From positions 221,458-285,457 of the forward strand of contig CAUYUJ010001447.1 in assembly GCA_963575745.1 (NCBI GenBank): a stretch of 64,000 nucleotides of DNA. The letters run 5' to 3'. Of this stretch, positions 1 to 10,966 are shown in pieces. Numbering within the stretch: position 1 is the first letter of the stretch; the number at the start of each line of letters is the position of its first letter. A program made the position numbers and the translations under genes. This stretch comes from Prorocentrum cordatum (Eukaryota; Sar; Dinophyceae; Prorocentrales; Prorocentraceae). The notes below the pieces were generated by a model. It did no database searches. It was not told the DNA's origin and was given only the letters and a program-made list of their open reading frames with translations.

Positions 1-1529
1 TTTCGCTCCCAGTCGTGCGAGCTCTTTTGCGCGCTGCTCCCGCTCCAGAGGCCTGTCTGTGCAGCTTCGCGGATGGAGTTGCGCGTGGGGGTCGGAACCT
101 GCTCGGGGGTCTTCCCTGTCTGCTGGGTGGGCATCGAGCAGCGCCGTGGCCTCGCGACTGGAATTGTCCTGATCGCGAAAAGAACGATCATTGCGTTCAT
201 GTCTGAGTGCCCTGAAGGCAGTGTCCGCGATGGGTTCGACGCGATGGCGGTTGACCTGGGGAGCGGCCAAATCAGGGCCCATGGCACTTGTCCAGGGGCG
301 CGCCACGGGGGGGGGGCGGCGGCGAGGATAGCGGGCAGCACCCGGCGATCAATCGCGCCGGGCGGGGCGGGGCGGCGCGGGGGGAGGGGGGGTGGAGAGA
401 GAGGGAGAGAGAAAGAGAGAGAGATTCTAGGTCTAGGACTTGGGTTCGTCGATGCCGCGCTGCACTACAGGTCGCTCGCACCATCGGTCACCGCGTCCGT
501 CGCCCAGTTCTTTGAGCCGCCAGCTGTCCTCTGCCGTCTGGAAGACGAGCACCTTCAGTTGCTCGCGAATGACCCGCGCTGCGCAGTTCCGAGAGCGGCA
601 CTCTTCAGTATGAGAGTCCCAACATTGAAGTGAAGGCGCCCCAGCTGCGCCCCCACGCGGATGGCGGCTCGGCGCAGGACAGCAGAGAAGCGCACTGTTC
701 ACGCGCGAAGCTGGTGGAGATGCACAACCAATGTGCCGAGAGTGGCCGCCACCTGGTTACGTACCCATGTGTACCCCACCTTGTCACACGAATCGTCCAT
801 GCGCCAGCTCGACCGTGCGCGACGCCTGCTGGACCCTGACAGGGAAGGGTTCCAGGCTGCGGCGTCGAGAGCAATGCAAAGGTATGCCCTCTGGGAAGGA
901 TGCGCGTAAAGCGCTCGCTGTCAGATCGGGGTGTTTCCTGGGTCGTGAAGCTGTGGCCCAGAGCCGTCAAGTAGATCTATCCAAATTGTGCTAGCGTGGG
1001 TTTGTCAGCAGGTCCTTACTGATGTTATCCCGAGTGCGATCAAGTCGATGCGTACTGCCTGGAGAACCACTCGTAGGTACCAGCAGGGGCCCTCGAGGTG
1101 CGCTTGCGGATGAGCGAACATGGGAGGAGATGACATTATGCACTATTCGAGGTGACCGCTAGTTGAACCATCTCTTTTTAGATTGCTTCCGAGGCCGTCG
1201 CCTGATTTTCTGTAATCCCAGAGGGCCCGAGAACCTTGATCACCAGTTCTGGTTCCTCGAGATCTGGAATCCCTGGTGCCATCTTCCGTCTACAGATCAA
1301 CGCGTTCAACAGAGCGTGGATTTCCCAGCAGTGGCTTGGCGTCGAGGAGCTGCTGGAGGCCCGCGTAAAAAAGTCCCGGCCGCCAGGCACGCGGGCTTGC
1401 GCCGCGTGCTTCGGGGAGGCCCCAGCCACGAGGGAGGACGGCGGATGACATTGCCCTCCTCTCGCCCCGTGTTCCTGGCCGCCACCTCGCTCCGTTGTGG
1501 CGCAGTCCAATTCGTTTCCCTCTCCTCGG
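1..1529. other. Stretch with no supported gene
   Basis: Mixed-composition sequence. It has a G-rich patch near 300-390 and a short GA run near 392-425. The open frames on both strands overlap each other, show no family motif, and lack the strong third-position C/G bias seen in the real coding stretches further along. No RNA gene or mobile-element end was recognised. Confidence 0.5.
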
Positions 1530-1561
<32 letters not shown>

Positions 1562-1653
1562 GTCGACCTCCTCCTCCTCCTCCTCCTCCTCCTCCTCCTC
1601 TTCCTCCTCCTCCTCCTCCTCCTCCTCCTCCTCCTCCTCCTCCTCCTCCTCCT
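1530..1653. repeat. GTC then CTC trinucleotide tract
   Basis: A run of GTC units passes directly into a run of CTC units. Long reading frames through it (poly-Ser, poly-Leu or poly-Pro) are artefacts of the three-base period. Confidence 0.95.
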
Positions 1654-1846
1654 GTTCGTCCCCCCTTTACCGGGTGCCAGAGGCGCCGCCAGATCCCCAA
1701 CGACTCCCCCTGCAACCCCGAACTGGGCCTTAGCCCCACGCGGAGGCCCACCCCCCCTCCGCCCGCACATCCCCGAGAGGCGCCCGCGACAGAGCGCGCC
1801 GCGGGGATCCGCATGGTGGAGCTCGTGAAGGACGCCCCCCACCGCA

Positions 1847-2165
1847 GGTGCAGGAGGTGGAGGAGGAGGAACAGGCGGAACAGGAGGAACAGGAGGAGGA
1901 GGAGTAGGAGGAGGAGGAGGAACAGGAGGAGGAGGAGGAGGAGGAGGAGGAGAGTCGGAGGAGGAGGAGGAGGAGGATGAAACAGGAGGAGGAGGAGGAG
2001 TATCGGTGAAGAGTAGGAGACGGGAAGGAGGAGGAAGGAGGAAACAAGAGGAAGATAGACGAGCGGAAAAATTAGGAGGGAAGGAGGTAGGAGTGGGAGG
2101 TTAGGAGGGAGGAAGGGAAGGAGGGAGGAAAGGAGGGAGGAGGAGGAGGAGAGGAGGGAGGAGAC
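1847..2165. repeat. GGA-rich purine tract
   Basis: Mostly GGA and GGAGGA units with occasional CA and T interruptions, less regular toward its right end. The strand is strongly purine-biased for about 320 bases. Confidence 0.9.
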
Positions 2166-2170
2166 GGGGA

Positions 2171-2339
2171 TTATGATGATGATGATGATCATGATGATGA
2201 TGATGATGATGAAGATGATGAGATGATGATGATGATGATGACGATGACGAAGACGATGACGAAGACGATGACGATGACGATGACGAGATCAATGACAATG
2301 ATGATGATGACGACGACGATGATGATGATGATAATAATT

Positions 2340-2408
<69 letters not shown>

Positions 2409-2546
2409 GTGGTGATGATGATGACGATGACGATGATCATGATGCTGATGATGAGTATGATGTTGCTGATGATGATGATTATGATGATGACGATGATCAT
2501 GATAATGCTGATGAAGATCTGATGCTGATTGCTGATGCTGATGCGC

Positions 2547-2581
<35 letters not shown>

Positions 2582-2830
2582 GCTGATGATGATGATGATG
2601 ACGATGAGACGAGGATGAGGATAGAGGAGAGGAGGATAGGAGGAAGTTCGGAGGAGGAGGCTGGACGAGGAGTGTAGGATCAGGAGGACGAGGGGAGGAT
2701 GAGGGAGGAGGAGGAGGAGGAGTGAGGAGGAGGCGGAGAGAGGATAGGAGGCGGGATGAAGACACAATATTAGAACCGCATAGACCACCCTTCGGGTGAT
2801 AAGGAGGTGAGGGGGGGAGGGAGGGACCAA
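2171..2830. repeat. GAT trinucleotide array with GGA-rich tail
   Basis: Long GAT/ATG runs with scattered GAC variants extend to about 2616. After that the sequence becomes an irregular GA-rich stretch. The open frames here are poly-Met, poly-Asp or poly-His/Ile and are not genes. Confidence 0.9.
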
Positions 2831-2832
2831 CG

Positions 2833-3622
2833 TCGCACTCGATTGATCTCACTATCAAACTCACTACCGATCTCACAATCGATCTCAATCGATAGATCTC
2901 ACAATCGATCTGACTATCGATCTCACAATCAATCTCACAATCGATCCCACAATCGATCTCACATTCGGTCTCGCTATTGACCTCACAATCGATATCACAA
3001 TCGATCTCGCATTCGATCTGACTATCGATCTCACTATCAAACTCACGATCGATCTCATTATCGATCTCACATTCGGTCTCACTATCGATCTCACTATCGA
3101 TATCGCAATCGATCTCACAATCGATCTCGCATTCGGTATCACTATCGATCTCACTATCGAACGCACTCTCGATATCATTATCGATCTCACATTCGGTCTC
3201 ACTATCGATCTCACTATCGATATCACAACCGATCTCACAATCGATCTCACATTCGGTCTCATCATCGATCTCACTATCGAACTCACTATCGATCTCATTA
3301 TCGATCTCAATCGATCGATCTCACAATCGATCTGACTATCGATCTCACAACCGATCTCACAATAGATCCCACAATCGATCTCACGTTCGGTCTCACTATT
3401 TGTCTCACTATCGATATCACCATCGATATCACAAACGATATCCCATTCTGTCTCACAATCGATCTCACTACCGATACCACTATCGATCTCACTATCGATT
3501 TCACAACCGATCTCACAATCGATCTGACATTCGGTTTCACGTTCGATCTCACAACCGATACCACAATCGATCTCACTATCGATCTCACATTCGACCTTAC
3601 TATCGATCTCACAATCGATCCG
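2833..3622. repeat. 12-bp minisatellite (AATCGATCTCAC type)
   Basis: About 65 imperfect units of AATCGATCTCAC. Common variants replace AAT with TAT and ATCTCAC with TTCGGTCTCAC. Because 12 is a multiple of three, frames stay open for long stretches and translate to a four-residue repeat (Arg-Ser-Ile-Val on the minus strand). Most units contain the self-complementary core ATCGAT or TCGA. Confidence 0.95.
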
Positions 3623-3654
3623 CATCACCATCATCAGCATCATCGGGACACCAT

Positions 3655-3660
3655 CAACAC

Positions 3661-3737
<77 letters not shown>

Positions 3738-3738
3738 G
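3655..3738. repeat. CAT trinucleotide tract
   Basis: Nearly pure run of CAT/ATC units just left of the GC-rich duplication that borders the assembly gap. Confidence 0.95.
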
Positions 3739-3747
3739 CACCATCAT

Positions 3748-3921
3748 CGGGACACCGACGGGGCACCGACGGGACACCGGCGGGACACCGCGGGCCCCCG
3801 GCCGCCCGGAAGGGAGTCATTTGGTCCGGCCGCGCCTCAGCCACACGGGACACCAGCGGGACACCGGCGGGACACCGCGGGCCCCGGGCCGCCCGGAAGG
3901 GAGACATTTGGTCCGGCCGCG
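3748..3921. repeat. 87-bp tandem duplication next to the gap
   Basis: Two GC-rich copies (3748-3834 and 3835-3921) each end in TTTGGTCCGGCCGCG. Each is internally built of GGGACACCGGC-type subunits. The second copy runs straight into the run of Ns, so the array may continue inside the gap. Confidence 0.8.
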
Positions 3922-4021
3922 NNNNNNNNNNNNNNNNNNNNNNNNNNNNNNNNNNNNNNNNNNNNNNNNNNNNNNNNNNNNNNNNNNNNNNNNNNNNNNN
4001 NNNNNNNNNNNNNNNNNNNNN
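3922..4021. other. Assembly gap (100 N)
   Basis: Exactly 100 unknown bases, a conventional scaffold-gap size, so the true length is unknown. It interrupts a tandem repeat on its left side. Confidence 1.
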
Positions 4022-4093
4022 CCCCCTCGCTCCCTTCCCCCCCTCCGTTCCATACTCCGCGTTTGTCGGTCAAGTGGCCTTCGGCCCATCCCG

Positions 4094-4600
4094 CCACCGT
4101 GCCTGGGTTGTAGGTTGGAGGCCTCTTGGGTGTTCGTTGGGATCTCGTGGGGGGCCTTTCGGGAGCCTCTTGGAGGCAGTTTTGAAGTCTCGTGGGGGCC
4201 GTTTGGGGGCCTCTTGGGGCCTCTTTTTGGGCCTCCTGGCTCTTGGGGGCCGCGTAGGGCCTTTTGGGGGCCTCTTGGGGTCTCCAGGACGCATCTTGTG
4301 GCCTCCTGGGGGTTGCTTGGGGCGGAAGTCTCGAAATGTCGGTTCGTGTTCCCCCTCTTGGGCCCCTCTTGGGGCTCTCTTGGGGCTCGCTTGGGCCGTC
4401 TTGGGCGCCTCATGGGCAGTTTTGGAGCCCAGTTGGGCCGTGTTGGGCCCTCTTGGGGGCCTCTTGGGCTTTCTTGGGGCGGTATTTGGGACCTCCTGGT
4501 CTGTCTTGGGGCGTCGGAAACTCGAAAAGGCGAGAAACCCAAAAACATTGAAACACATTATGAAATTATCCCGGCAAAGCAACCTAACAGCGATGTGTAG
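4094..4600. repeat. TCTTGG-family repeat, copy 1
   Basis: The core TCTTGG recurs every 10-15 bases, usually as GGCCTCTTGGGG or GCCGTCTTGG. The right end carries a spacer (about 4510-4560) with CGTCGGAAACTCGAAAAGG. Related spacers recur inside the other large copies at 51.7 kb and 59.6-61.9 kb. Frames through it encode Trp/Leu/Gly-rich nonsense and are not taken as genes. Confidence 0.85.
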
Positions 4601-4694
4601 GAGCATATCTGGAAGCATCCCCCTTAAGATTCAGCTGAGAATCCAGTTGTAGAGTTCTGCTGTTCTCGCAGTCGTAGTCGCATTCGCGATGACA

Positions 4695-6460
4695 GTCGCA
4701 GTGGCCTGCATTAGCCTCAGCCTCAGCCTCAGCCTGCCTCAGCATCAGCCTCAGCCTCAGCATCAGCCTGCCTCAGCCTCAGCCTCAGCCTGCACCTGCA
4801 TCAGCCTCAGTCTGCCTGCAGCCTCGGCCTCAGCCTCAGCCTGCCTCAGCCTCAGCCTGCCTCAGCCTCAGCCTCAGCCTCAGCCTGCCTCAGCATCAGC
4901 CTGCCTCAGCCTCAGCCTGCCTCTGCATCAGCCTCAGCCTTCAGCCTCAGCCTCAGTCTGCCTTCAGCCTCGGCCTCAGCCTCAGCCTGCCTCAGCCTCA
5001 GCCTGCCTCAGCCTCAGCCTCAGCCTCAGCCTGCCTCAGACTCAGCCTGCCTCAGCCTCAGCCTCAGCCTGCCTCAGCCTCAGCCTCAGCCTGCCTCAGC
5101 CTCAGCCTCAGCCTGCTTCAGCCTCAGCATCAGTCTGCCTTCAGCCTCGGCCTCGGCCTCAGTCTCAGCCTCAGCCTCAGCCTGCTTCAGCCTCAGCCTC
5201 AGCCTCAGCCTGGCTCAGCATCAGCCTGCCTCAGCCTCAGCCTCAGCCTGCCTCAGCCTCAGCCTGCCTCAGCCTCAGACTCAGCCTGCTTCAGCCTCAG
5301 CCTCAGTCTGCCTTCAGCCACGGCCTCAGCCTCAGCCTGCCTCAGCCTCAGCCTGCATCAGCCTCAGCCTCAGCCTCAGCCTGCCTCAGCATCAGCCTGC
5401 CTCAGCCTCAGCCTCAGCCTGCCTCAGCCTCAGCCTCAGCCTGCTTCAGCCTCAGCCTCAGTCAGCCTTCAGCCTCGGCCTCAGCCTCAGCCTGCCTCAG
5501 CCTCAGCCTGCATCAGCCTCAGCCTCAGCCTCAGCCTGCCTCAGCATCAGCCTGCCTCAGCCTCAGCCTCAGCCTGACTCAGCCTCAGCCTCAGCCTGCT
5601 TCAGCCTCAGCCTCAGTCTGCCTTCAGCCTCGGCGTCAGCCTCAGGCTGCCTCAGCCTCAGCCTGCATCAGCCTCAGCCTCAGCCTCAGCCTGCCTCAGC
5701 ATCAGCCTGCCTCAGCCTCAGCCTCAGCCTGCCTCAGCCTCAGCCTCAGCCTGCTTCAGCCTCAGCCTCAGTCTGCCTTCAGCCTCGGCATCAGCCTCAG
5801 CCTGCTCAGCCTCAGCCTGCCTCCGCCTCAGCCTCAGCCTCGAGCCTGCCCAGCATCGCCTGCCTCAGGCCGCAGCCTCAGCCTGGCCTCTGCCTCAGCC
5901 TCAGCCTCAATCTGCCTTTCAGCCTCGCTTCAAGTCTCAGCCTGCCTCAGCCTGAGCCTGCCTCAGCCTCAGCCTCAGCCTCAGCCTGCCTCAGCCTGCC
6001 TCAGCCTCAGCCTGCCTCAGCCTCAGCCTGCCTCAGCCTCAGCCTCAGCTGCCTCAGCCTCAGCCTCAGCCTGCTTCAGCCTCAGCCTCAGTCTGCCTTC
6101 AGCCTCGGCCTCGGCCTGCCTCAGCCTCAGCCTGCATCAGCCTCAGCCTCAGCCTGCCTCAGCATCAGCCTGCCTCAGCCTCAGCCTCAGCCTGCCTCAG
6201 CCTCTGCCTCAGCCTCGGCCTGCTTCAGCCTCAGCCTCAATCTGCCTTCAGCCTCGGCTTCAGTCTCAGCCTGCCTCAGCCTCAGCCTGCATCAGCCTCA
6301 GCCTCAGCCTCAGCCTGCCTCAGCCTCAGCCTGCATCAGCCTCAGCCTGCTTCAGCCTCAGCCTCAGCCTGCATCAGCCTCAGCCTGAGTCTGCCTTCAG
6401 CTTCGGCCTCAGCCTCAGCCTGCCTCAGCCTGCCTCAGCCTCAGCATCAGCCTGCCTCAG
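4695..6460. repeat. CAGCCT hexamer minisatellite
   Basis: About 1.77 kb built from CAGCCT hexamers punctuated by CAGCCTGCCT and occasional CAGCAT or TTCAGCC variants. Period six keeps one frame open through 7037 (Ser-Ala, Leu-Ser or Pro-Gln dipeptides). No conserved domain appears and I do not call it a gene. Longer periods of 60-150 bases are visible where blocks ending in CTGCCTTCAGCC recur. Confidence 0.9.
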
Positions 6461-6716
6461 CATTCAAAATGTGGCCAGGGAATGGAATTCTGGGAACTCG
6501 AAGAACACGAAGTGGCCTACAGTTTGCTCCGGGCATTCAAAATCATACCCAGGAATGGAGTTCTGGGAAGTCCAAGAGCACGAAGTGGCCTACAGTTGGC
6601 TCCGGCTATTCAAAATGTGGCCCGGGAATGGAGTTCTGGGAACTCGAAGACCAGGAAGTGGCCTACAGTTGGCTCCGGGCATCCAAAATGTGGCCCGGGA
6701 ATGGAATTCTGGGCCT
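6461..6716. repeat. 73-bp tandem repeat, four units
   Basis: Units start at 6461, 6534, 6606 and 6680 with ATTCAAAATGTGGCC-like sequence. They share GGAATGGAATTCTGGGAA and the block AGTGGCCTACAGTTGGCTCC. The fourth unit breaks off after the first third. Confidence 0.9.
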
Positions 6717-6734
6717 GTCGGAGCGGCCTGTTGG

Positions 6735-6895
6735 AGCCCCCTTGGTAGGCCTCTTGGAGCGCTTTTGGGGCCTCTTGGAGGCCTCTTGAGCCGTCTTGGG
6801 GCCATCTTGGGCGTCTTGGAAGGTTCTTGGGCCGTCTTGGAGGCCTCTTGGGCGCTTCTTGGGGCCCTTTTGGCCCGTCATGGGGCCCCTTGGCA
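6735..6895. repeat. TCTTGG-family repeat, copy 2
   Basis: Short stretch of GGCCTCTTGG and GCCGTCTTGG units immediately right of the 73-bp repeat. The remaining sequence up to 7010 is unremarkable. Confidence 0.8.
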
Positions 6896-7010
6896 TCTGG
6901 AAAAATCCGCGCGACCGAGCCCAAGAGCGCCCAAGAGCGGCAGGAGTGCGATTCGGAGTCTTCATGTGAATGCTATCAGTGTTACTATGCGCGACACCCT
7001 CCCCCTCGTT

Positions 7011-7032
7011 TCAGCTGCCGTTTTGGCCCAAG
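7011..7032 (+). other. Relict dinoflagellate spliced-leader sequence
   Basis: Compared with the 22-nt trans-spliced leader that dinoflagellates add to nuclear mRNAs, this stretch matches 16 of the 21 fixed positions. The block GCCGTTTTGGCCCAAG corresponds to the leader's 3' two-thirds. It ends 11 bases before the transposase ATG at 7044. In dinoflagellates such relicts mark genes that passed through a mature mRNA and were copied back into the genome. That reading fits the intronless frame downstream. The match is degenerate, so chance cannot be excluded. Confidence 0.55.
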
Positions 7033-7043
7033 CATGATTTAGC

Positions 7044-9272
7044 ATGGATGCGTTTCTCGTGCCCCGCAGGGAGGCGCGGGAGTCTCGGGAGGACCGATTG
7101 GCGGTGGAGGCGGCGTGGCAAGCGGAGTGCAGGGCCGATGCATCTCGCATAGGCTTGGCGTGGCCCCAGGCTACGGCACGCAGAAAGCCAGGGCGCCCTT
7201 CCCGTCAACAGTTGTACGAGGCCGCGCTATACGATTGCATCCGGCAGCGAAGGCTACCTGCCGACGTGTACACAAAGGAAGCACCACTGTCGTGGGAGAA
7301 GGGGATGCCAGTGAGAGGCGAGCAGGAACGATTACAGGACGAACTCCAGCGGGTAGCAGTAGAATCGAGCGTGCTCGTCGACGCGGGGGAGCCTGTCGTC
7401 GAGCAGGTTGTTGCGACTGACGACAATGGAGCTGCCGCGCCAGAGGGCGCCGTCCCGGCGCCTCACGACGCCGGCCCAGTCACGCCCAAGCGGCCTGCTA
7501 AAAAACCACAGGGGGAGCCAGAACTGAAGCGGAAGAAACATTCGGTCGACCCGATCGCGAAGGAATGGTTCTTGGAATTTTCGGATTTCCAGAACAAGCG
7601 GTACGGCTGGGCACTCCTGCGATGCCTGAGGCACGCCCAGCATTTGGCGCCTGAGATCTTCAACGACGTCCATGTAGACACGCCGCGGCGTTGGCAGTTA
7701 AAACCTCCAGAGGAGGATCATCGCGGGCGCCCTCGAAAGTTGTCCCCAATCGCGGTGACTGCTGTGGCTGAGGCGCTGCTGGCCGTCACGGAGCAGGTTC
7801 CAATCAGCGCCGGGATCGCCGGGGAAATCGTGCACGAGCAGCTCCTCCTCCTGGGCATCGAGACCACTGTGAGCATCAATTGGACGAAGGGCTTCCTGCG
7901 CGAGCTCGGAGACCAGGGGATGAGCTACAAGACTTCGTCGGGCCCCGCCGAGAAGCGGATCGACCCTGTCGTGCTCGCGGACTTGCAGCGCAACCTGCAG
8001 GAAAAGGTGGTGTGGACACTTAGGGACAGCGGGATTCCATGGGACCGCGTGGTCAACGTGGACCAGACGAGCTTGCGCGTTCTGCCAGTGGGAAAGCGCG
8101 GCTGGGGGAAGCGAGGCCAGGATGCCCGCTGGTCTGGGGATGATCGCCGCCAGGTCACCTGCACCGTGTGTTGCCCGATGGTCCCAGGGCCGCTCCCCGA
8201 GCTCATCGGTCAGATCATCTTCAACGGCACGACGTCTGCGAGCTTGCCGTTGGGGCCGATGCCGCACAATGTGCAGGTTACGTGCACCGAGAACCACTGG
8301 GCCACAACGGACACGATGAAGGAGCTGCTCCAGTGGCTGGATGGTTTCATGAACCCCGACGGGGCCCAGAAACCGTGGCTCCTTCTTCTGGGCGTGGCGC
8401 CCGTGCACATATCGGCCGAATTCCGCGAGATGCGGCAGGAGGCATTCCCTTGGGTCAAACTCGTGTTCATTCCCCCGAACATGACGCACGAGTTACAGCC
8501 GCTCGACCGGTCCTACATGTTTGCGTTCAAGAAGCGGTTGTCTTTGGAGACAGGGCGGCATTTCGCCAGGCAGATCGTGGGCAGCATGAAGGGAGACTTG
8601 ACTTTTACTCTTACGAAGAAGTTAGCCGCGCTGAAGCCACTGCTGTGCAGCTGGGTGTCAGGTTCCTTGATGCACTTGTCCACGGGGCCCACCGCGGGTC
8701 GCACCAGGGCGTCGGCGTGGCAGCGGATCGCACCTGGGAGCCCAGAGGCGGAAGATGCGCTTCTGCAGTCGGCCAAGGAGCATTTCGCGGAGGGCACGCT
8801 GTTCCGGTCCGCTCGGCGGAACGTCAACATCATCCCGGAGTACGCGCCCGAAGATGGCGACCCTGTCTTGGAAGACTTCCATCCCGCCGACGATCCGAGT
8901 GTCGAGCCGAGCGACCATGACGACCTGGCCCTCGTGGACGAAAGGTTCGACGACTTCATCGCAGAGGAGGAGGAGGCGGCGGCGCCTCAGGAAGGGGCAG
9001 CGCCGCCTCAGGAGGGGGCGGCGGCGCCGCCGTCGCAGCCGCCACCTGCTTCCGCCGCCGTCATCGAGGGGGCGTGCGTGGATTGGGCGTGGAGCGCCGC
9101 ATTCGAATGCGCGCCTCGGACGCCCGATCCACCTGCGGCGGATCCACCTGCGGCGGTGCCACCTGCCCCGCCCGCGCCACCCGCGGCGGCGGAACCGCAG
9201 GATCCAGCGACGGCGCTGCTGCGGAGGTGCCTCAATCTTCGTCTCGTCTACGGTCGCGGGCCGCGGCGGTGA
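7044..9272 (+). CDS. Pogo/Tigger-like DDE transposase-derived protein
   Basis: Intronless frame of 742 residues starting at the first ATG after the leader relict. Residues about 228-290 (GRPRK, then helices ending LRELG) resemble the CENP-B/Tc5-type DNA-binding region. The DDE_1 catalytic core follows: NVDQTSL gives Asp340, LLLLGVAPVHI aligns with the usual LLLLDNAPAH block, and QPLDRSYMFAFK gives Asp488. The second catalytic Asp position is Gly450, which should abolish cleavage if the alignment is right. The spacing to Asp488 (38) fits pogo-like elements. Residues from about 640 are acidic, then Ala/Pro-rich low complexity. The family cuts and pastes DNA in the nucleus; this copy is probably a dead or repurposed one. 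No terminal inverted repeats were found flanking the ORF. Confidence 0.85.
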   Translation: MDAFLVPRREARESREDRLAVEAAWQAECRADASRIGLAWPQATARRKPGRPSRQQLYEAALYDCIRQRRLPADVYTKEAPLSWEKGMPVRGEQERLQDELQRVAVESSVLVDAGEPVVEQVVATDDNGAAAPEGAVPAPHDAGPVTPKRPAKKPQGEPELKRKKHSVDPIAKEWFLEFSDFQNKRYGWALLRCLRHAQHLAPEIFNDVHVDTPRRWQLKPPEEDHRGRPRKLSPIAVTAVAEALLAVTEQVPISAGIAGEIVHEQLLLLGIETTVSINWTKGFLRELGDQGMSYKTSSGPAEKRIDPVVLADLQRNLQEKVVWTLRDSGIPWDRVVNVDQTSLRVLPVGKRGWGKRGQDARWSGDDRRQVTCTVCCPMVPGPLPELIGQIIFNGTTSASLPLGPMPHNVQVTCTENHWATTDTMKELLQWLDGFMNPDGAQKPWLLLLGVAPVHISAEFREMRQEAFPWVKLVFIPPNMTHELQPLDRSYMFAFKKRLSLETGRHFARQIVGSMKGDLTFTLTKKLAALKPLLCSWVSGSLMHLSTGPTAGRTRASAWQRIAPGSPEAEDALLQSAKEHFAEGTLFRSARRNVNIIPEYAPEDGDPVLEDFHPADDPSVEPSDHDDLALVDERFDDFIAEEEEAAAPQEGAAPPQEGAAAPPSQPPPASAAVIEGACVDWAWSAAFECAPRTPDPPAADPPAAVPPAPPAPPAAAEPQDPATALLRRCLNLRLVYGRGPRR

Positions 9273-9439
9273 GCGGTGGCGGATTGGCTTGGCCCGCGAG
9301 GCCTTGGTGGCCGCGTGAGGGGCGCGCCCGTCTATCCGTCCTTCCGACGGGCCAGAGGCGGCAGACGCCTGGGGCGGCGCCCGTGCGATCGGTACAGGTG
9401 GGATTCCGAAACATTCGATTCCTTTGAATGTGCGGAAAA

Positions 9440-9745
9440 TTCTCGACGCCTCGCGTATCCCCACCAGCCCATCCAGAAACGATGCCCAGGAGAGCTGACG
9501 GGAGAAGGGAGGCCCTCTTGGAGCAGTCTTGGAGCCGTCTTGGGCCATCTTGGGCCATCTTGGGCTCTCCAAGGCCCTCCTGGAGCCGTCTTGGGCCATC
9601 TTGGACGCTCCAACGCGTCGCGAACCCTCCCGTCCAGGTCCACGGGAGGGGGTAGGGGGAGGGGTAAACCGTTCCCAGATGGGGCAGAACGGGTTTGGAA
9701 GAGGAAACTCTTTAGACCACCCACGCCCTAAAAGGCTGGTGGGAT
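9440..9745. mobile_element. Short element with inverted ends, copy 1
   Basis: The left end reads TTCTCGACGCCTCGCG followed by ATCCCCACCAGCC (9457-9469). The right end is GGCTGGTGGGAT (9734-9745), the reverse complement of the left end apart from one extra C. The body holds TCTTGG-family sequence (about 9513-9612) and a GGAAGAGGAAACTC block. A second copy lies at 21579-21782 and a left end alone at 53072. It starts 167 bases after the transposase stop. The size and inverted ends fit a non-autonomous element; no target duplication was clear. Confidence 0.6.
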
Positions 9746-9778
9746 CAGTGGCGCATGTATAATCGTGGCCTTCGGCCC

Positions 9779-10735
<957 letters not shown>

Positions 10736-10824
10736 GCAGGGCGCTGCTCGAAAAATTAGCTCCTAGCCAGTGGGTCTGGGACCCCGAGGGTCCCGCGGGG
10801 CCGTCGTGGCCCTCCTCGTCGGGC

Positions 10825-10838
10825 CGTCGTCGTCGTCG

Positions 10839-10909
<71 letters not shown>

Positions 10910-10912
10910 GCG
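10825..10912. repeat. Pure GTC trinucleotide tract
   Basis: About 29 near-perfect GTC units ending 55 bases before the start of the next gene. Confidence 0.95.
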
Positions 10913-10966
10913 TCCGTTGACGTATAGTGATTTTCGGCCCAGAAAAGACAGTTCCCGTTGTTTGCC

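Noticed and set aside
4695-7037. 782-codon protein
   Set aside because: The frame exists because the CAGCCT repeat has period six; it ends in unrelated 73-bp and TCTTGG repeats and has no domain.
10928-10947. Spliced-leader relict before the gene at 10967 (ATTTTCGGCCCAG)
   Set aside because: It needs an inserted base and matches only the central part of the leader; too weak to call.
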